Source: Aneurinibacillus thermoaerophilus
GTDB lineage: Bacteria; Bacillota; Bacilli; Aneurinibacillales; Aneurinibacillaceae
DNA: 64,000 bases
Reading direction: 5' to 3'
Assembly: GCF_900099925.1 (NCBI RefSeq)
Contig: NZ_FNDE01000002.1
Span: forward strand, 62,001-126,000
The notes beneath the pieces were generated by a model that ran no database searches, was not told the DNA's origin, and worked only from the letters and a program-made list of their open reading frames with translations. The position numbers were made by a program, and so were the translations under genes. Positions 8,261-17,100 of the stretch are shown here, in pieces; positions within the stretch are counted from its first letter, which is position 1, and each line of letters opens with the position of its first letter.

Positions 8261-8950
8261 ATGAAGATTACGTATCATGGACATTCTTGCGTACAGGTTT
8301 CTCATGCGGGCAAATCTATCATTATTGATCCGTTTTTGACTGGAAACCCACTGGCGGTAACAAAAGCGGAAGATATCGAAGTGCAATATGTATTGTTGAC
8401 GCACGCACATGGCGATCATATTGGTGATGCGCTTACTATCGCAAAGCGGAACAATGCCATGATTATCGCCACACATGAATTGGCTACATACATGGGATGG
8501 CAAGGCGCAAATGTCCACGGAATGAATCTTGGCGGCGCCTATGAATTTGAGTTCGGCAAAGTGAAAATGACACAGGCGTTCCACAGTTCTGCCATTGTGC
8601 TGGAAGACGAAAGACAAATTATTTATGGTGGCATGCCGGGCGGGTTCCTCATCACAATGGGAGGCAAGACACTCTATCACCTTGGGGATACCGGATTATT
8701 CAGCGATTTGAAATTGATTGGCGAGCGAAACGATATCGATGTGGCATTTGTACCGATTGGCGACAACTTCACAATGGGGCCAGAAGATGCGTTGCAGGCG
8801 GCTGAATGGGTCAGCGCCAAGCTGACGGTTCCGGTGCATTACAACACGTTCCCGCCGATTAAGCAAGATCCGGAAGCTTTTATTCATAATCTGGAAAACA
8901 AAGGATTAAAAGGAAAAGTTGTAAATCCGGGAGAAGAATTGGAAATATAA
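8261..8950 (+). CDS. ytkL: Metal-dependent hydrolase, metallo-beta-lactamase fold (UPF0173, YtkL family)
   Basis: A 229-residue cytosolic protein with the metallo-beta-lactamase pattern: HGHSC near the N-terminus, the [10 protein letters not shown] metal motif, then HSSAI, GDTGLF and a terminal HYNTFPPI histidine. These ligands bind two metal ions in UPF0173 hydrolases; the natural substrate is not established. The start is ATG 8261 behind GGAGGG; longer in-frame starts lack a ribosome binding site. It stands alone, divergent from the yheC/yheD operon, and ends at a terminator about 100 bases downstream. Confidence 0.93.
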   Translation: MKITYHGHSCVQVSHAGKSIIIDPFLTGNPLAVTKAEDIEVQYVLLTHAHGDHIGDALTIAKRNNAMIIATHELATYMGWQGANVHGMNLGGAYEFEFGKVKMTQAFHSSAIVLEDERQIIYGGMPGGFLITMGGKTLYHLGDTGLFSDLKLIGERNDIDVAFVPIGDNFTMGPEDALQAAEWVSAKLTVPVHYNTFPPIKQDPEAFIHNLENKGLKGKVVNPGEELEI

Positions 8951-9045
8951 TAGATTAGTAATAGTTTTGTAATATGTGTGTAATATTGATGAGGTATCTT
9001 AAAAGTGTGATGAAAAACCCCCTTTTTATATACCTCTTGTGTTTT

Positions 9046-9075
9046 GGGCGGCGTACAAGCCGCTCTTTTTTTCGT
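9046..9075 (+). terminator. Terminator after ytkL
   Basis: GCGGC and GCCGC arms around GTACAA are followed by CTC and a run of seven T residues on the plus strand. Confidence 0.75.
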
Positions 9076-9099
9076 AAGATAAAGCGAGAGCGGAAAAAG

Positions 9100-9155
9100 A
9101 AATGGCCTGCCACTTGATCTCCTCGTACTTAAGGAAAGAAGTGTCAGGCCTTTTA
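9100..9155. terminator. Bidirectional terminator between convergent ytkL and the Gre-like gene
   Basis: Twelve-base arms GGCCTGCCACTT (9104-9115) and AAGTGTCAGGCC (9139-9150), with one mismatch, are followed by TTTT on the plus strand and TTTCTTTTT on the minus strand. It best serves the minus-strand Gre-like gene, whose stop is 96 bases away. Confidence 0.65.
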
Positions 9156-9250
9156 AGCTGTGCTTATGTGAGGCGAGAATGCCTAGCAATAGGTATATAA
9201 GGTACTAATGTAAAGTTCGAAAGGTTTGTGCTCATGATTTTTTAGTATTT

Positions 9251-9685
9251 TTACCAATCATTAAATTCAATTTTTTGAATGACGACATCCGTTTTTCCGT
9301 TTGGTGTATTTAAAGTAAATGCTTCGTTTGTTGAGCGCAATATGAGTTGCCAACCTACCGGAGAAAGAAAAGAAATGTATCCAGAATCTGGGTTGGCTTT
9401 TTCGGGAAAACATAAAGTGAAGGAGTCTGTTTCCTGCCCTTGCTCATAAAATAGCAATACTTTACTTCCGATAAACACGCGAGACATTATTGAAGTAGGG
9501 CCCGCGTTAAATGTTGAAAGAAAACTCTCAACTTCTTGTACATATTGATCGAAAAACTTGTCCACTTTACTTCGTTCCAAAAGGTTTGAAGGGAAGTAAG
9601 TATCTAAGAAAGTATAACGATGTTCATCAATAAATGCTAGCTGTTCAACTAAACGCTTTTGCAAAGGATGATAACTATGGTTCAT
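9251..9685 (-). CDS. GreA/GreB C-terminal domain-like protein
   Basis: A 144-residue protein. Residues 66-140 match the FKBP-like C-terminal domain of Gre factors (IGSKVLLFY..., PEKANPDSGYISFLSPVG, then a TPNGKTD turn). The first 60 residues are helical but too short for the full antiparallel coiled coil that GreA inserts into the RNA polymerase secondary channel. It is therefore more likely a Gre- or Rnk-like modulator that contacts RNA polymerase than a classical cleavage factor. AGGAG precedes the ATG at 9685, and the start overlaps a 25-codon leader peptide gene. It is monocistronic apart from that leader. Confidence 0.8.
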   Translation of the reverse strand: MNHSYHPLQKRLVEQLAFIDEHRYTFLDTYFPSNLLERSKVDKFFDQYVQEVESFLSTFNAGPTSIMSRVFIGSKVLLFYEQGQETDSFTLCFPEKANPDSGYISFLSPVGWQLILRSTNEAFTLNTPNGKTDVVIQKIEFNDW

Positions 9686-9752
9686 AGTAGATTTCTCCTA
9701 AAGCTGGATTTTTTCTTGGATTCGGTTTGGTTGTGATACTTATCGTACTCAT
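9675..9752 (-). CDS. 25-residue leader peptide overlapping the Gre-like gene
   Basis: The frame MSTISITTKPNPRKNPALGE... runs from ATG 9752 to TAG 9675. It has a near-ideal ribosome binding site, AAGGAGG five bases before the ATG, stronger than that of the downstream gene. The stop lies 8 bases past the Gre-like ATG, so the two are translationally coupled or compete. The peptide has three prolines (K-P-N-P and N-P), which could slow ribosomes. The role is unknown; an upstream regulatory peptide is the simplest reading. Confidence 0.55.
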   Translation of the reverse strand: MSTISITTKPNPRKNPALGEIYYEP

Positions 9753-9948
9753 ATAATCCTCCTTATTACATAGATTTAGGTGCATGATAAAAAAAAACAC
9801 CCATTATATATTTTATCATTAACAACCAGGAAATTTTATCTAAAAAATGAAAATTTCGCGCCTTGTTTTCTTGGTTGCATCTATCTCCCATAATGCGTAA
9901 GATAAATAACAGTGCATAAAATCTCGAAACAAATAGGTGATTCTACCC

Positions 9949-10623
9949 ATGCGTCTACGTAAAAAACCTGGCGTGCGCGAAGCGATGGCCAACTATCCGA
10001 AACTTGTCCCACAGGATGCGGAACAGTACAAAGGCAAGTGGCGCGAGTTTTTTGGCAACAACAATCCAATACATGTCGAACTCGGTACTGGTAAAGGCAA
10101 CTTTATTACGACGCTTGCCGAACAAAATCCGCATATCAATTATTTTGGTGTCGAATTGCATGAAGAGGTGCTTATTAAAGCCGTGAAAAAAGCGGAGGAA
10201 AAAGGGCTTGCGAATATTGCATTTCTCTGGATTAACATTCGCGAACTTGAAAGCTATTTTGCACCCGCAGAGGTAGACAGGTTCTACCTTAATTTCAGCG
10301 ATCCTTGGCCGAAAAAGCGCCACGCAAAGCGTCGCCTGACCCATAATGATTTTCTAAAACAGTACAAAAAACTATTAAAAGCGGAAGGCTGTATTCAATT
10401 AAAAACGGACAATGAGGGATTATTTGAATACAGTCTCAATCGATTCGCAGAAGAGTTGTTTTTGTTGAAAGAAATTACGTTTGATTTGCATAACAGCGAA
10501 TACGCGGAAGGCAACATCATGACTGAGTATGAAGCGAAATTTGTACAGAAAGGGATGAAAATTTTCCGCTGTATCGCCGCGCATCCAGCGCAACTGGCGG
10601 CCAATTTTGTGGAGAATGAATAA
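9949..10623 (+). CDS. trmB: tRNA (guanine-N7-)-methyltransferase
   Basis: A 224-residue SAM-dependent methyltransferase that modifies G46 of tRNA variable loops. It has the N-terminal MRLRKKPG start typical of Firmicute TrmB, the SAM loop ELGTGKGNF (about 43-51), and the conserved NFSDPWPKKRHAKRRL catalytic/tRNA-binding motif (about 113-128). The start is ATG 9949 with AGGTGA eight bases upstream; an in-frame GTG four codons earlier overlaps that site. No promoter is obvious. It is followed by an imperfect inverted repeat and then a small membrane gene. Confidence 0.95.
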   Translation: MRLRKKPGVREAMANYPKLVPQDAEQYKGKWREFFGNNNPIHVELGTGKGNFITTLAEQNPHINYFGVELHEEVLIKAVKKAEEKGLANIAFLWINIRELESYFAPAEVDRFYLNFSDPWPKKRHAKRRLTHNDFLKQYKKLLKAEGCIQLKTDNEGLFEYSLNRFAEELFLLKEITFDLHNSEYAEGNIMTEYEAKFVQKGMKIFRCIAAHPAQLAANFVENE

Positions 10624-10667
10624 TTTCTTATCATTCTGATTTCTCAGTCTCGCGCATATACTGTACA

Positions 10668-10714
10668 AGCGTAAAGAGAAAAGGAAGCGTTATATCCAAC
10701 TTCCTGTTTACGCT
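10668..10714. repeat. Imperfect hairpin between trmB and a small membrane gene
   Basis: AGCGTAAA and AGGAAG on the left pair with CTTCCT and TTTACGCT on the right, separated by short internal loops. No T-run follows, so it is more likely an RNA-processing or stabilising element than a terminator. Confidence 0.5.
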
Positions 10715-10740
10715 TATTACAGCAAAACGAGGTGAAGAAT

Positions 10741-11001
10741 ATGAGGAATGATTTTCGGCATATTATTTATCTGATTTTCGCATTTTTGCTTGTATTATAT
10801 AGCTTGCCGCGCCTTCCGCTTTTGCGCAGTCAAACAGAAGCGGTCTTGTTCAGCGTTATATGGCTCGCATTCGCTCTTCTTATTATTGGCTCTCAGCTTT
10901 ATCAAATCATTGATGGATGGGCGAAGGCAGAGCAATCACCGTTGCTTGCTATGACGCAGGATGAGCAGAAGGCTGGAAGAACACAACCCGATTATGAATA
11001 G
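10741..11001 (+). CDS. Small membrane protein of unknown function
   Basis: An 86-residue protein with two hydrophobic segments (about residues 8-24 and 36-57) and a charged C-terminal tail rich in Gln, Glu and Asp. AGGTG lies six bases before ATG 10741, three codons inside the longest frame. It sits between trmB and ytoI and ends at a strong terminator, so it may be read with trmB. No family is recognised. Confidence 0.7.
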   Translation: MRNDFRHIIYLIFAFLLVLYSLPRLPLLRSQTEAVLFSVIWLAFALLIIGSQLYQIIDGWAKAEQSPLLAMTQDEQKAGRTQPDYE

Positions 11002-11009
11002 TACAGAGG

Positions 11010-11037
11010 AAGCCGCCTTATCAAGGCGGCTTATTTT
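11010..11037 (+). terminator. Terminator after the small membrane gene
   Basis: AGCCGCCTT and AAGGCGGCT arms enclose a three-base loop and are followed by TATTTTC. Confidence 0.85.
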
Positions 11038-11041
11038 CTGT

Positions 11042-11070
11042 TTGTGATTGTTATAACAAAGAAGTATAAT
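11042..11070 (+). promoter_or_regulatory. Sigma-A promoter of ytoI
   Basis: TTGTGA (11042-11047) and a perfect TATAAT (11065-11070) are 17 bases apart, about 38 bases before the start codon. Confidence 0.75.
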
Positions 11071-11108
11071 AAAAATAATACAGATTGATACAGAAAAAAG
11101 GTGAGTCT

Positions 11109-12419
11109 ATGGCAACGAAACATGAACAAATTCTTCAGCATATCGAAGATTTGGAAGTAGGTACCAAGATTTCCGTGCGCCAGATAGCAAAAGATTTGGA
11201 AGTGAGCGAAGGAACGGCGTATCGGGCGATTAAAGAGGCGGAAGCGCAAGGATTGGTCAGCACGATTGAACGTGTAGGAACTGTACGGATCGAAAAGAAG
11301 AAAAAACAGAATATTGAGAAGTTAACGTTCGCTGAAGTCGTAAACATTGTCGATGGACATGTGCTTGGCGGACGGGAAGGGCTTCATAAGACGCTGAACA
11401 AATTCGTTATTGGAGCGATGAAACTGGAAGCGATGATGCGTTATGTGGACGCGGGCAGCCTTTTGATAGTTGGAAACCGTTATCAGGCACACAAGCTTTC
11501 CTTGCAACACGGAGCGGCCGTATTAATTACCGGTGGTTTTGACACAAGCGAAGAAGTAAAGAAATTGGCGGACGAATTGAAGTTGCCCATTATCTCCAGC
11601 AGCTATGATACGTTTACGGTGGCAACATTGATTAACCGTGCGATCGATGATCGTCTTATTAAAAAAGAAATCATGATGGTGGAAGATATTTTAATTCCGC
11701 TGGAGGATGCCTATTATTTGCAGGCAAATCATACAGTAGGAGATTGGCGCCGGATGGTAGAAACAATCGGGCATGGCCGCTTTCCGGTTGTGGACGAAAA
11801 CATGAAAGTGCTTGGCGTGGTCACAACAAAAGATATTGTAGGGCACGATTATAATGTTCCGGTAGAGAAAGTAATGACGAAGAACCCGATTACCGTAATG
11901 GCGAGGGTTTCGGTCGCGTCGGCGGCTCATATGATGGTGTGGGAAGGCATTGAGATGCTTCCGGTTGTAGACAATCACCGCCGCCTGCTGGGGATTATTA
12001 CTCGCCAGGACGTATTGAAAGCGTTGCAGTATATCCAGAAGCAACCCCAAATGGGAGAAACGTTTGCAAACCAGATTATGAACCGATTCCATGAAGAAAA
12101 AGGAGAAGGGGGCATTTATTTTCGAGGAGAAGTAACACCGCAGATGACGAACCATCTCGGAAACATTTCCAGCGGGGTGCTGACTACCCTCGTCTCCGAA
12201 TCTGGAAGCCGAGCGTTGCGCCAGTATAAGAAAGGCGATATGGTGCCGGAAAATATTACGGTGTATTTCTTAAAACCGGTACAAATCGAGAGCACGATTG
12301 AAATCCGCCCGCGCGTGCTGGAGGTGGGCCGAAAATTTGGAAAGGTGGAAGTCGAAGTGTACCATCAGGGTATGCTTGTTTCAAAAGCAATGATGACCGT
12401 GCAGGTTATCGAACGATAA
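11109..12419 (+). CDS. ytoI: Multidomain HTH-DRTGG-CBS-hotdog regulator (YtoI family)
   Basis: A 436-residue cytosolic protein. In order it has an N-terminal winged helix-turn-helix (about 1-65, with VSEGTAYRAIKEAEAQGLV), a DRTGG domain (about 75-185), two CBS repeats (about 190-310, with GHGRFPVVDE and GIEMLPVVDN), and a C-terminal hotdog thioesterase-like domain (about 330-436). CBS repeats bind adenosine nucleotides or related ligands; the hotdog may bind an acyl-CoA. This architecture is that of B. subtilis YtoI, a presumed ligand-responsive transcription regulator. The start is ATG 11109 behind AGGTGAG, with its own promoter. Confidence 0.93.
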   Translation: MATKHEQILQHIEDLEVGTKISVRQIAKDLEVSEGTAYRAIKEAEAQGLVSTIERVGTVRIEKKKKQNIEKLTFAEVVNIVDGHVLGGREGLHKTLNKFVIGAMKLEAMMRYVDAGSLLIVGNRYQAHKLSLQHGAAVLITGGFDTSEEVKKLADELKLPIISSSYDTFTVATLINRAIDDRLIKKEIMMVEDILIPLEDAYYLQANHTVGDWRRMVETIGHGRFPVVDENMKVLGVVTTKDIVGHDYNVPVEKVMTKNPITVMARVSVASAAHMMVWEGIEMLPVVDNHRRLLGIITRQDVLKALQYIQKQPQMGETFANQIMNRFHEEKGEGGIYFRGEVTPQMTNHLGNISSGVLTTLVSESGSRALRQYKKGDMVPENITVYFLKPVQIESTIEIRPRVLEVGRKFGKVEVEVYHQGMLVSKAMMTVQVIER

Positions 12420-12423
12420 AACA

Positions 12424-12460
12424 AGAAAGCGGAGTCGCGGCTCCGCTTTATCTTTTATTT
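12424..12460. terminator. Bidirectional terminator between ytoI and ytpI
   Basis: Perfect nine-base arms AAAGCGGAG and CTCCGCTTT flank TCGCGG. Plus-strand T-rich sequence ATCTTTTATTTTG follows; on the minus strand TTTCTTGTTTT follows. It overlaps the last codons of the minus-strand gene. Confidence 0.85.
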
Positions 12461-12753
12461 TGTTGTTCTCTTTTGAGCTTCGTAAAGTATGTAAGATTAC
12501 GGATTCCCATAATCAAGTTAACCGCGCCTATAAAAAGGAGAATAATACCAATAACCAAACGAATTGTATCCACATCGTCAAACATAAGCTGATTAGTACC
12601 GACACCGAGCAAGAATATGCCCATGCCGATATTCATGCGCGCCTGATAAATTCGAGCGATCACACCGGGTTGGCTGCGCCATGTAATCGCGTAGTAAATA
12701 GCAATGGTAGCTGATAAAATGATAACGATGGTAAAAATGGACGATAATGGCAA
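12448..12753 (-). CDS. ytpI: YtpI-like membrane protein
   Basis: A 101-residue protein with three hydrophobic segments (about 3-22, 38-55 and 62-84), matching the length and position of B. subtilis YtpI next to ytoI. TTG 12753 is chosen because AAAGGGAG lies eight bases upstream; the TTG eleven codons earlier has no ribosome binding site. The function is unknown. It is convergent with ytoI and shares its terminator. Confidence 0.75.
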   Translation of the reverse strand: MPLSSIFTIVIILSATIAIYYAITWRSQPGVIARIYQARMNIGMGIFLLGVGTNQLMFDDVDTIRLVIGIILLFIGAVNLIMGIRNLTYFTKLKREQQNKR

Positions 12754-12825
12754 TGATTGAACTCCCTTTCCTGCATTTTTCTTCAATTCATTTTTGCATT
12801 CATTTATCCAGTAATTATAAACAAT

Positions 12826-12852
12826 GGCCGCTTTTCGGCAGGGAAAGCGGCC
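12826..12852. terminator. Hairpin downstream of the ytrH-ytrI cluster
   Basis: Perfect nine-base arms GGCCGCTTT and AAAGCGGCC flank a nine-base loop. On the minus strand it follows the 69-codon gene and is trailed by ATTGTTTAT, a weak T-tract. It probably ends the ytrH-ytrI transcript. Confidence 0.55.
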
Positions 12853-12863
12853 GTGCTTTCGCG

Positions 12864-13073
12864 TTATGAATGGGGGCGGGTCTCGTGTTCTGTACCGTCC
12901 GCGGGAATGAACCAGCAGCCCAAGGATGTTTTGTCGACATGAACATTTAGCTTCTCTTCCTTGATGTAGCGTTCCATCAGTTCCGTAATTTCTTGCGTTT
13001 CAGAGAACGCGGAGAACCCTTTTTTTAATTTTTCGACTTTAGCGCGCGCCATTTCTCTTCGACTAATAACCAT
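12864..13073 (-). CDS. Small conserved-looking protein of unknown function in the ytrHI cluster
   Basis: A 69-residue basic, soluble protein (MVISRREMARAKVEKLKKG...), with a helical charged N-terminal half and a C-terminal half containing GCWFIPADG. A strong AAGGAGG precedes ATG 13073. It is the third minus-strand gene behind ytrH and ytrI, at the place where B. subtilis has nrnA (ytqI) nearby. Co-transcription with sporulation genes suggests, but does not show, a sporulation role. Confidence 0.65.
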   Translation of the reverse strand: MVISRREMARAKVEKLKKGFSAFSETQEITELMERYIKEEKLNVHVDKTSLGCWFIPADGTEHETRPHS

Positions 13074-13131
13074 TGTTCATTCCTCCTTTTTTTTATTTTA
13101 CTAAAGTTTGCAAGCGGTGGCGATAGGAAGA

Positions 13132-13614
13132 CTATCTTTTTTCTTCAACCCGGATATAAAAATGCAAGGAGGGCGAAATTACAAGTGTAGACAAGTGCAG
13201 TAAATATGTCCGTCCATCGATTGTGTATGTGCGTTCCGCAAGCATTATTCCGATCCCTTCATGAAAACTGGCGACATAATCCAGCGGCTTTCCTTTAAGA
13301 AAATATAAGTCCTTGAGCAGCTTTTTTTCCAGTTCTGTTCCCACGAACTCGTCTTGTGTTTGCAAATGAATTTCTATTTTTTCTACCACTTTTTTTTCTT
13401 TTTGAATCAAGTTTTTTCTTATTTCTTGATACTCTATTAGTTGTTCTACATATTGAATATTTTCATTTTCTAGTTTACGGGCTTTTAAATGGAGCCTGTC
13501 CATTTCGTCTCCTACCATGAGAAGAAGCGCGCACATTCCTGCAATCACCCCGAGAAGAAAAAGAAGAACAAACCGGAGGGAGCGCCGAAAAGCGGAAGCA
13601 GAAGGCACCCTCAT
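13132..13614 (-). CDS. ytrI: Sporulation membrane protein YtrI
   Basis: A 160-residue protein with one N-terminal membrane segment (about 14-35), then a coiled-coil region (about 40-90) and a globular C-terminal domain ending YIRVEEKR. Length and order match B. subtilis YtrI, a mother-cell sporulation membrane protein. The start overlaps the ytrH stop by four bases, so the two are coupled. In B. subtilis the pair is sigma-E dependent and needed for full spore resistance; no clear sigma-E promoter could be settled here. Confidence 0.88.
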   Translation of the reverse strand: MRVPSASAFRRSLRFVLLFLLGVIAGMCALLLMVGDEMDRLHLKARKLENENIQYVEQLIEYQEIRKNLIQKEKKVVEKIEIHLQTQDEFVGTELEKKLLKDLYFLKGKPLDYVASFHEGIGIMLAERTYTIDGRTYLLHLSTLVISPSLHFYIRVEEKR

Positions 13615-13955
13615 GAAGGCTCACCACGGATGAGCCATTGGATCATGCGTGTGCCTGTATCCGCACCAATAAACGCGCTGATGATAAAAATAATTTGTTT
13701 AATAACAGGAGACATGTTGCCGTCGAGAATGACGCGCTCGATTTGCATAAATGAATCAAAGGTGCCACCAAGTGCGCCGACCATTCCCCATATTTTTAAT
13801 TTGACCGCGAGCGTTTCCATTTCATGAAACGGAGGCTGCCGGGTTAGAAAAGCTGCCAATCCCCCCAGAATAGCACCTCCTAGGACAATGCCGAAGGCGA
13901 CAAAAAAGTACATCACCATATGGCTAACTAAATAGCCGAACAACGATTTGTTCAC
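13611..13955 (-). CDS. ytrH: Sporulation membrane protein YtrH
   Basis: A 114-residue integral membrane protein with two to three hydrophobic segments (about 8-36, 56-66, 82-100) and the conserved GGTFDSFMQIERVILDG region. It matches YtrH by length and by position, divergent from dnaE. Translation starts at GTG 13955; AAAGGAG lies ten bases upstream. GGAG and CTCC in that leader can pair, a weak hairpin that might cover the ribosome binding site. Confidence 0.9.
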   Translation of the reverse strand: MNKSLFGYLVSHMVMYFFVAFGIVLGGAILGGLAAFLTRQPPFHEMETLAVKLKIWGMVGALGGTFDSFMQIERVILDGNMSPVIKQIIFIISAFIGADTGTRMIQWLIRGEPS

Positions 13956-14088
13956 AGGAGATTTACTCCTTTCTATAATAAAATAGATTTGTTTTCATGC
14001 TTTGATGAACCGTGAAAATATCCTGATATATCAATCTGTATGGGAGACAGGCTGCAAATAGAAGGGGAATATTTGTTCTTATATTGCT

Positions 14089-14116
14089 TTGAGTATTATA
14101 TGTTAAGGTTTATAAT
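14089..14116 (+). promoter_or_regulatory. Sigma-A promoter of dnaE
   Basis: TTGAGT (14089-14094) and a perfect TATAAT (14111-14116) are 16 bases apart, 50 bases before the dnaE start. Confidence 0.6.
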
Positions 14117-14165
14117 AATTGCAGGAGAAAACGGGAGATTCCCGAAGGCGAAGAGGGTGAGAAAC

Positions 14166-17100
14166 ATGAAAACGGCATCTTTTGTTCATTTGCATGTGCA
14201 CAGTGAATATAGTTTGCTTGAAAGCGCGGCGCGCATTTGGCCGCTGGTGCACCGGGCGAAAGAGTTGGGGATGGAAGCGCTGGCAGTTACGGATTCCTCA
14301 GCGATGTACGGGGCTATCCCTTTTTATAAGGCGTGCAAAGCGGAAGGAATTAAGCCGATTCTTGGGACACAGCTTCAAATTAAAGATGAGACGAAAGAAG
14401 ATGGACAGGTACATGGCCAGAAAGGATTTTCGTTGATTTTGCTTGCGGAGACGCTGGAAGGCTATCGTAACATTATGCGGCTGTTATCCCGCGCACATGC
14501 GGAAGGTGTGTATCACCCGGTGCTGGCAAAAGAAGCCTTGCACGGATGCACAGAAGGTATCATTGCACTGAGCGGGGCGCAGGATGGAGAAATTGGTTCG
14601 TTGTTGAGAGCAGGGAAAATGGATAAAGCGAAGGAAGTGGCTGAGGAATACAGGGCACTGTTTGGTTCAGAACATTTCTTCCTTGAGATTCAGGATCATC
14701 TTCTGGAAGAGCAAAGGCTTGTAAATCAGCGCACAGTCGATTTGAGCAGAGCTACCGGGATTCCGCTTGTAGCTACCAACAATGTACGTTATTTACGCGA
14801 AGAGGACGCTGACATTTTGGATATATTGCTTTGCATAGGCGAAGGGAAAAAGATAGATGATACAGAGCGGACATACCAGACAAAGGAGTATTATTTAAAG
14901 AGCGCGGAAGAAATGAGCGAGCGTTTTATCTTTCTGCCAGAGGCGATTGAAAATACGGTCCGCATTGCTCGGCGTTGCCAGGTGGAGCTTCCGCTGGGTG
15001 AGACGATTTTGCCCCGTTTTCCTCTTCCAGACGGCCAAACCGCAGAAGAGTATTTGCAGAAAGTATGTGAAGACGGACTTCGTTTACGCTATGGTAACGA
15101 TGCGAACGAAGAGGTTCGTGAACGGTTGGCTTACGAACTTAGTGTAATTAACCGCATGGGATTTGCCGACTATTTTTTGATTGTATGGGATTTTATCCGC
15201 TACGCGCGTGAACGAGGGATCGCGGTCGGGCCAGGCCGGGGATCGGCGGCGGGCAGTTTAGTCGCGTACGTGCTACAAATTACGAATATTGATCCGGTAA
15301 AATACAATCTCTTATTCGAACGTTTTTTAAATCCTGAGCGTATTAGTATGCCGGATATCGATGTGGATTTCAGCTACGAGCGCCGTGATGAAGTCATAAA
15401 TTATGTAGTAAAAAAATACGGGGCTGATCGCGTAGCACAGATTATTACGTTTGGAACGATGGCGGCGCGTGCGGCTGTGAGGGATGTAGGGCGCGCGCTC
15501 GATATACCGCTGCGGGATGTAGATCGAATCGCGAAATTGATACCGGCTGAACCCGGCATTACACTGGATCGCGCGCTGAAAAGAAGCAAGGCTTTGTGTC
15601 AGGCGGTAACGAATAATCCGCAGACGAAGAAGCTGATCGAGCTTGCGCGTGCTGTGGAAGGGCTGCCACGGCACGTTTCCACTCATGCGGCCGGTGTGGT
15701 CATTTCGCGCGACCCTTTGACTGAGCACGTGCCGCTACAGCAGGGGCATGACGGGCATGCGTTGACACAGTATACGATGGAAGCGCTTGAAGATGTAGGG
15801 CTTCTAAAAATGGATTTTCTTGGATTGAAAAATTTAACGTTGCTTGAACAGGCCATTCGCCTTATCAAAGAGCAAGAAGGGATTAGCATTGATTTGGCGG
15901 CCATTCCTCTTGATGATACGCGTACGTACCGAATGCTTGCAGAAGCAGATACAGCAGGCGTCTTTCAACTGGAATCGGGGGGCATGCGTCGTGTGCTCAG
16001 GGAAGTAAAGCCGTCCAAGTTTGAGGATATCGTTGCTGTTTTAGCCCTGTTTCGTCCGGGGCCGATGGAGTTTATTTCGGATTTTGTAGCGGCCAAGCAT
16101 GGCAGGCGGGAAGTGACCTATTTGCATCCTGTACTGGAACCGATCTTAAAGGAAACGTACGGCTTTATTCTTTATCAGGAACAAATTATGCAAATCGCTT
16201 CCAAGGTGGCTGGGTTTACGCTTGGCGAGGCCGATATTTTGCGCCGCGCGGTGTCAAAGAAAAAGCGTGAGTTATTGCAAGAGCAAAGGAAAAAGTTTGT
16301 CGATGGCGCGTTGAAACAAGGATACGATGATAAACTTGCCAACCAGCTGTATGACATGATTGTTCGTTTCGCTGATTATGGATTTAATCGGAGTCATAGC
16401 GCTGCGTATGCAATGATTGCGTACCATATGGCGTATATAAAAGCTAATCATCCAGTCGCATTTTTTGCGGCGTTGTTGACAATGGCGCAGGGAAATATGG
16501 ACAAAGTAGCTGAGTATGTAGACGAATGCAAGAAGCGCTCCATTCCTGTGCTAGGGCCAGACGTTAACCGCAGCGAAACAGATTTTACAGTAGAAGACGG
16601 AAGCATTCGTTTTGGGCTTGGAGCAATTAAAAACGTCGGAGTGCAGGCGATTCGACGAATTCTAGAGGAGCGAGCCAAGCGCCCGTTTGTGGATTTGGCC
16701 GATTTCTGCATGCGCGTTGATCAGAGGGTGTGCAACCGACGTGTGCTGGAAGCGCTCATTAAAAGCGGAGCGATGGACAGCTTTCCCGGACATCGGGCGG
16801 CTTTGCTGGCCGCGCTGGACAGGGTGATTGAATGGGCGCAGCGCGCGCGGCGCAAGGAAGAAGAACAGATTGGCTTTTTAGTAAAACCGGAACAACATAA
16901 TGAAGAGGTGCTAATGGTTCCGGACGTTTCGATTAATACCCCGGAATTTGGTTATGAAGAGAAGCTTTTGCAGGAAAAGGAATTGCTTGGCTTGTATATA
17001 TCAGGCCATCCTCTGGATGAGTACCGCGAGGTGTGCGAGCACTTTTCGTTTCTCCCGCTTCACCGGCTTAAGGAAAAGCGGGAAAAGCAGCCGGTGCGTC

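Noticed and set aside
8884-9189. 101-codon minus-strand frame over the ytkL terminator region
   Set aside because: It overlaps two terminators and the ytkL end, has no ribosome binding site, and its sequence is unlike a protein.
13956-14039. Sigma-E promoter for ytrH
   Set aside because: GGATATT and CATGAAAA are present but spaced about 17 bases apart, longer than the usual 14-15, so the call was not made.
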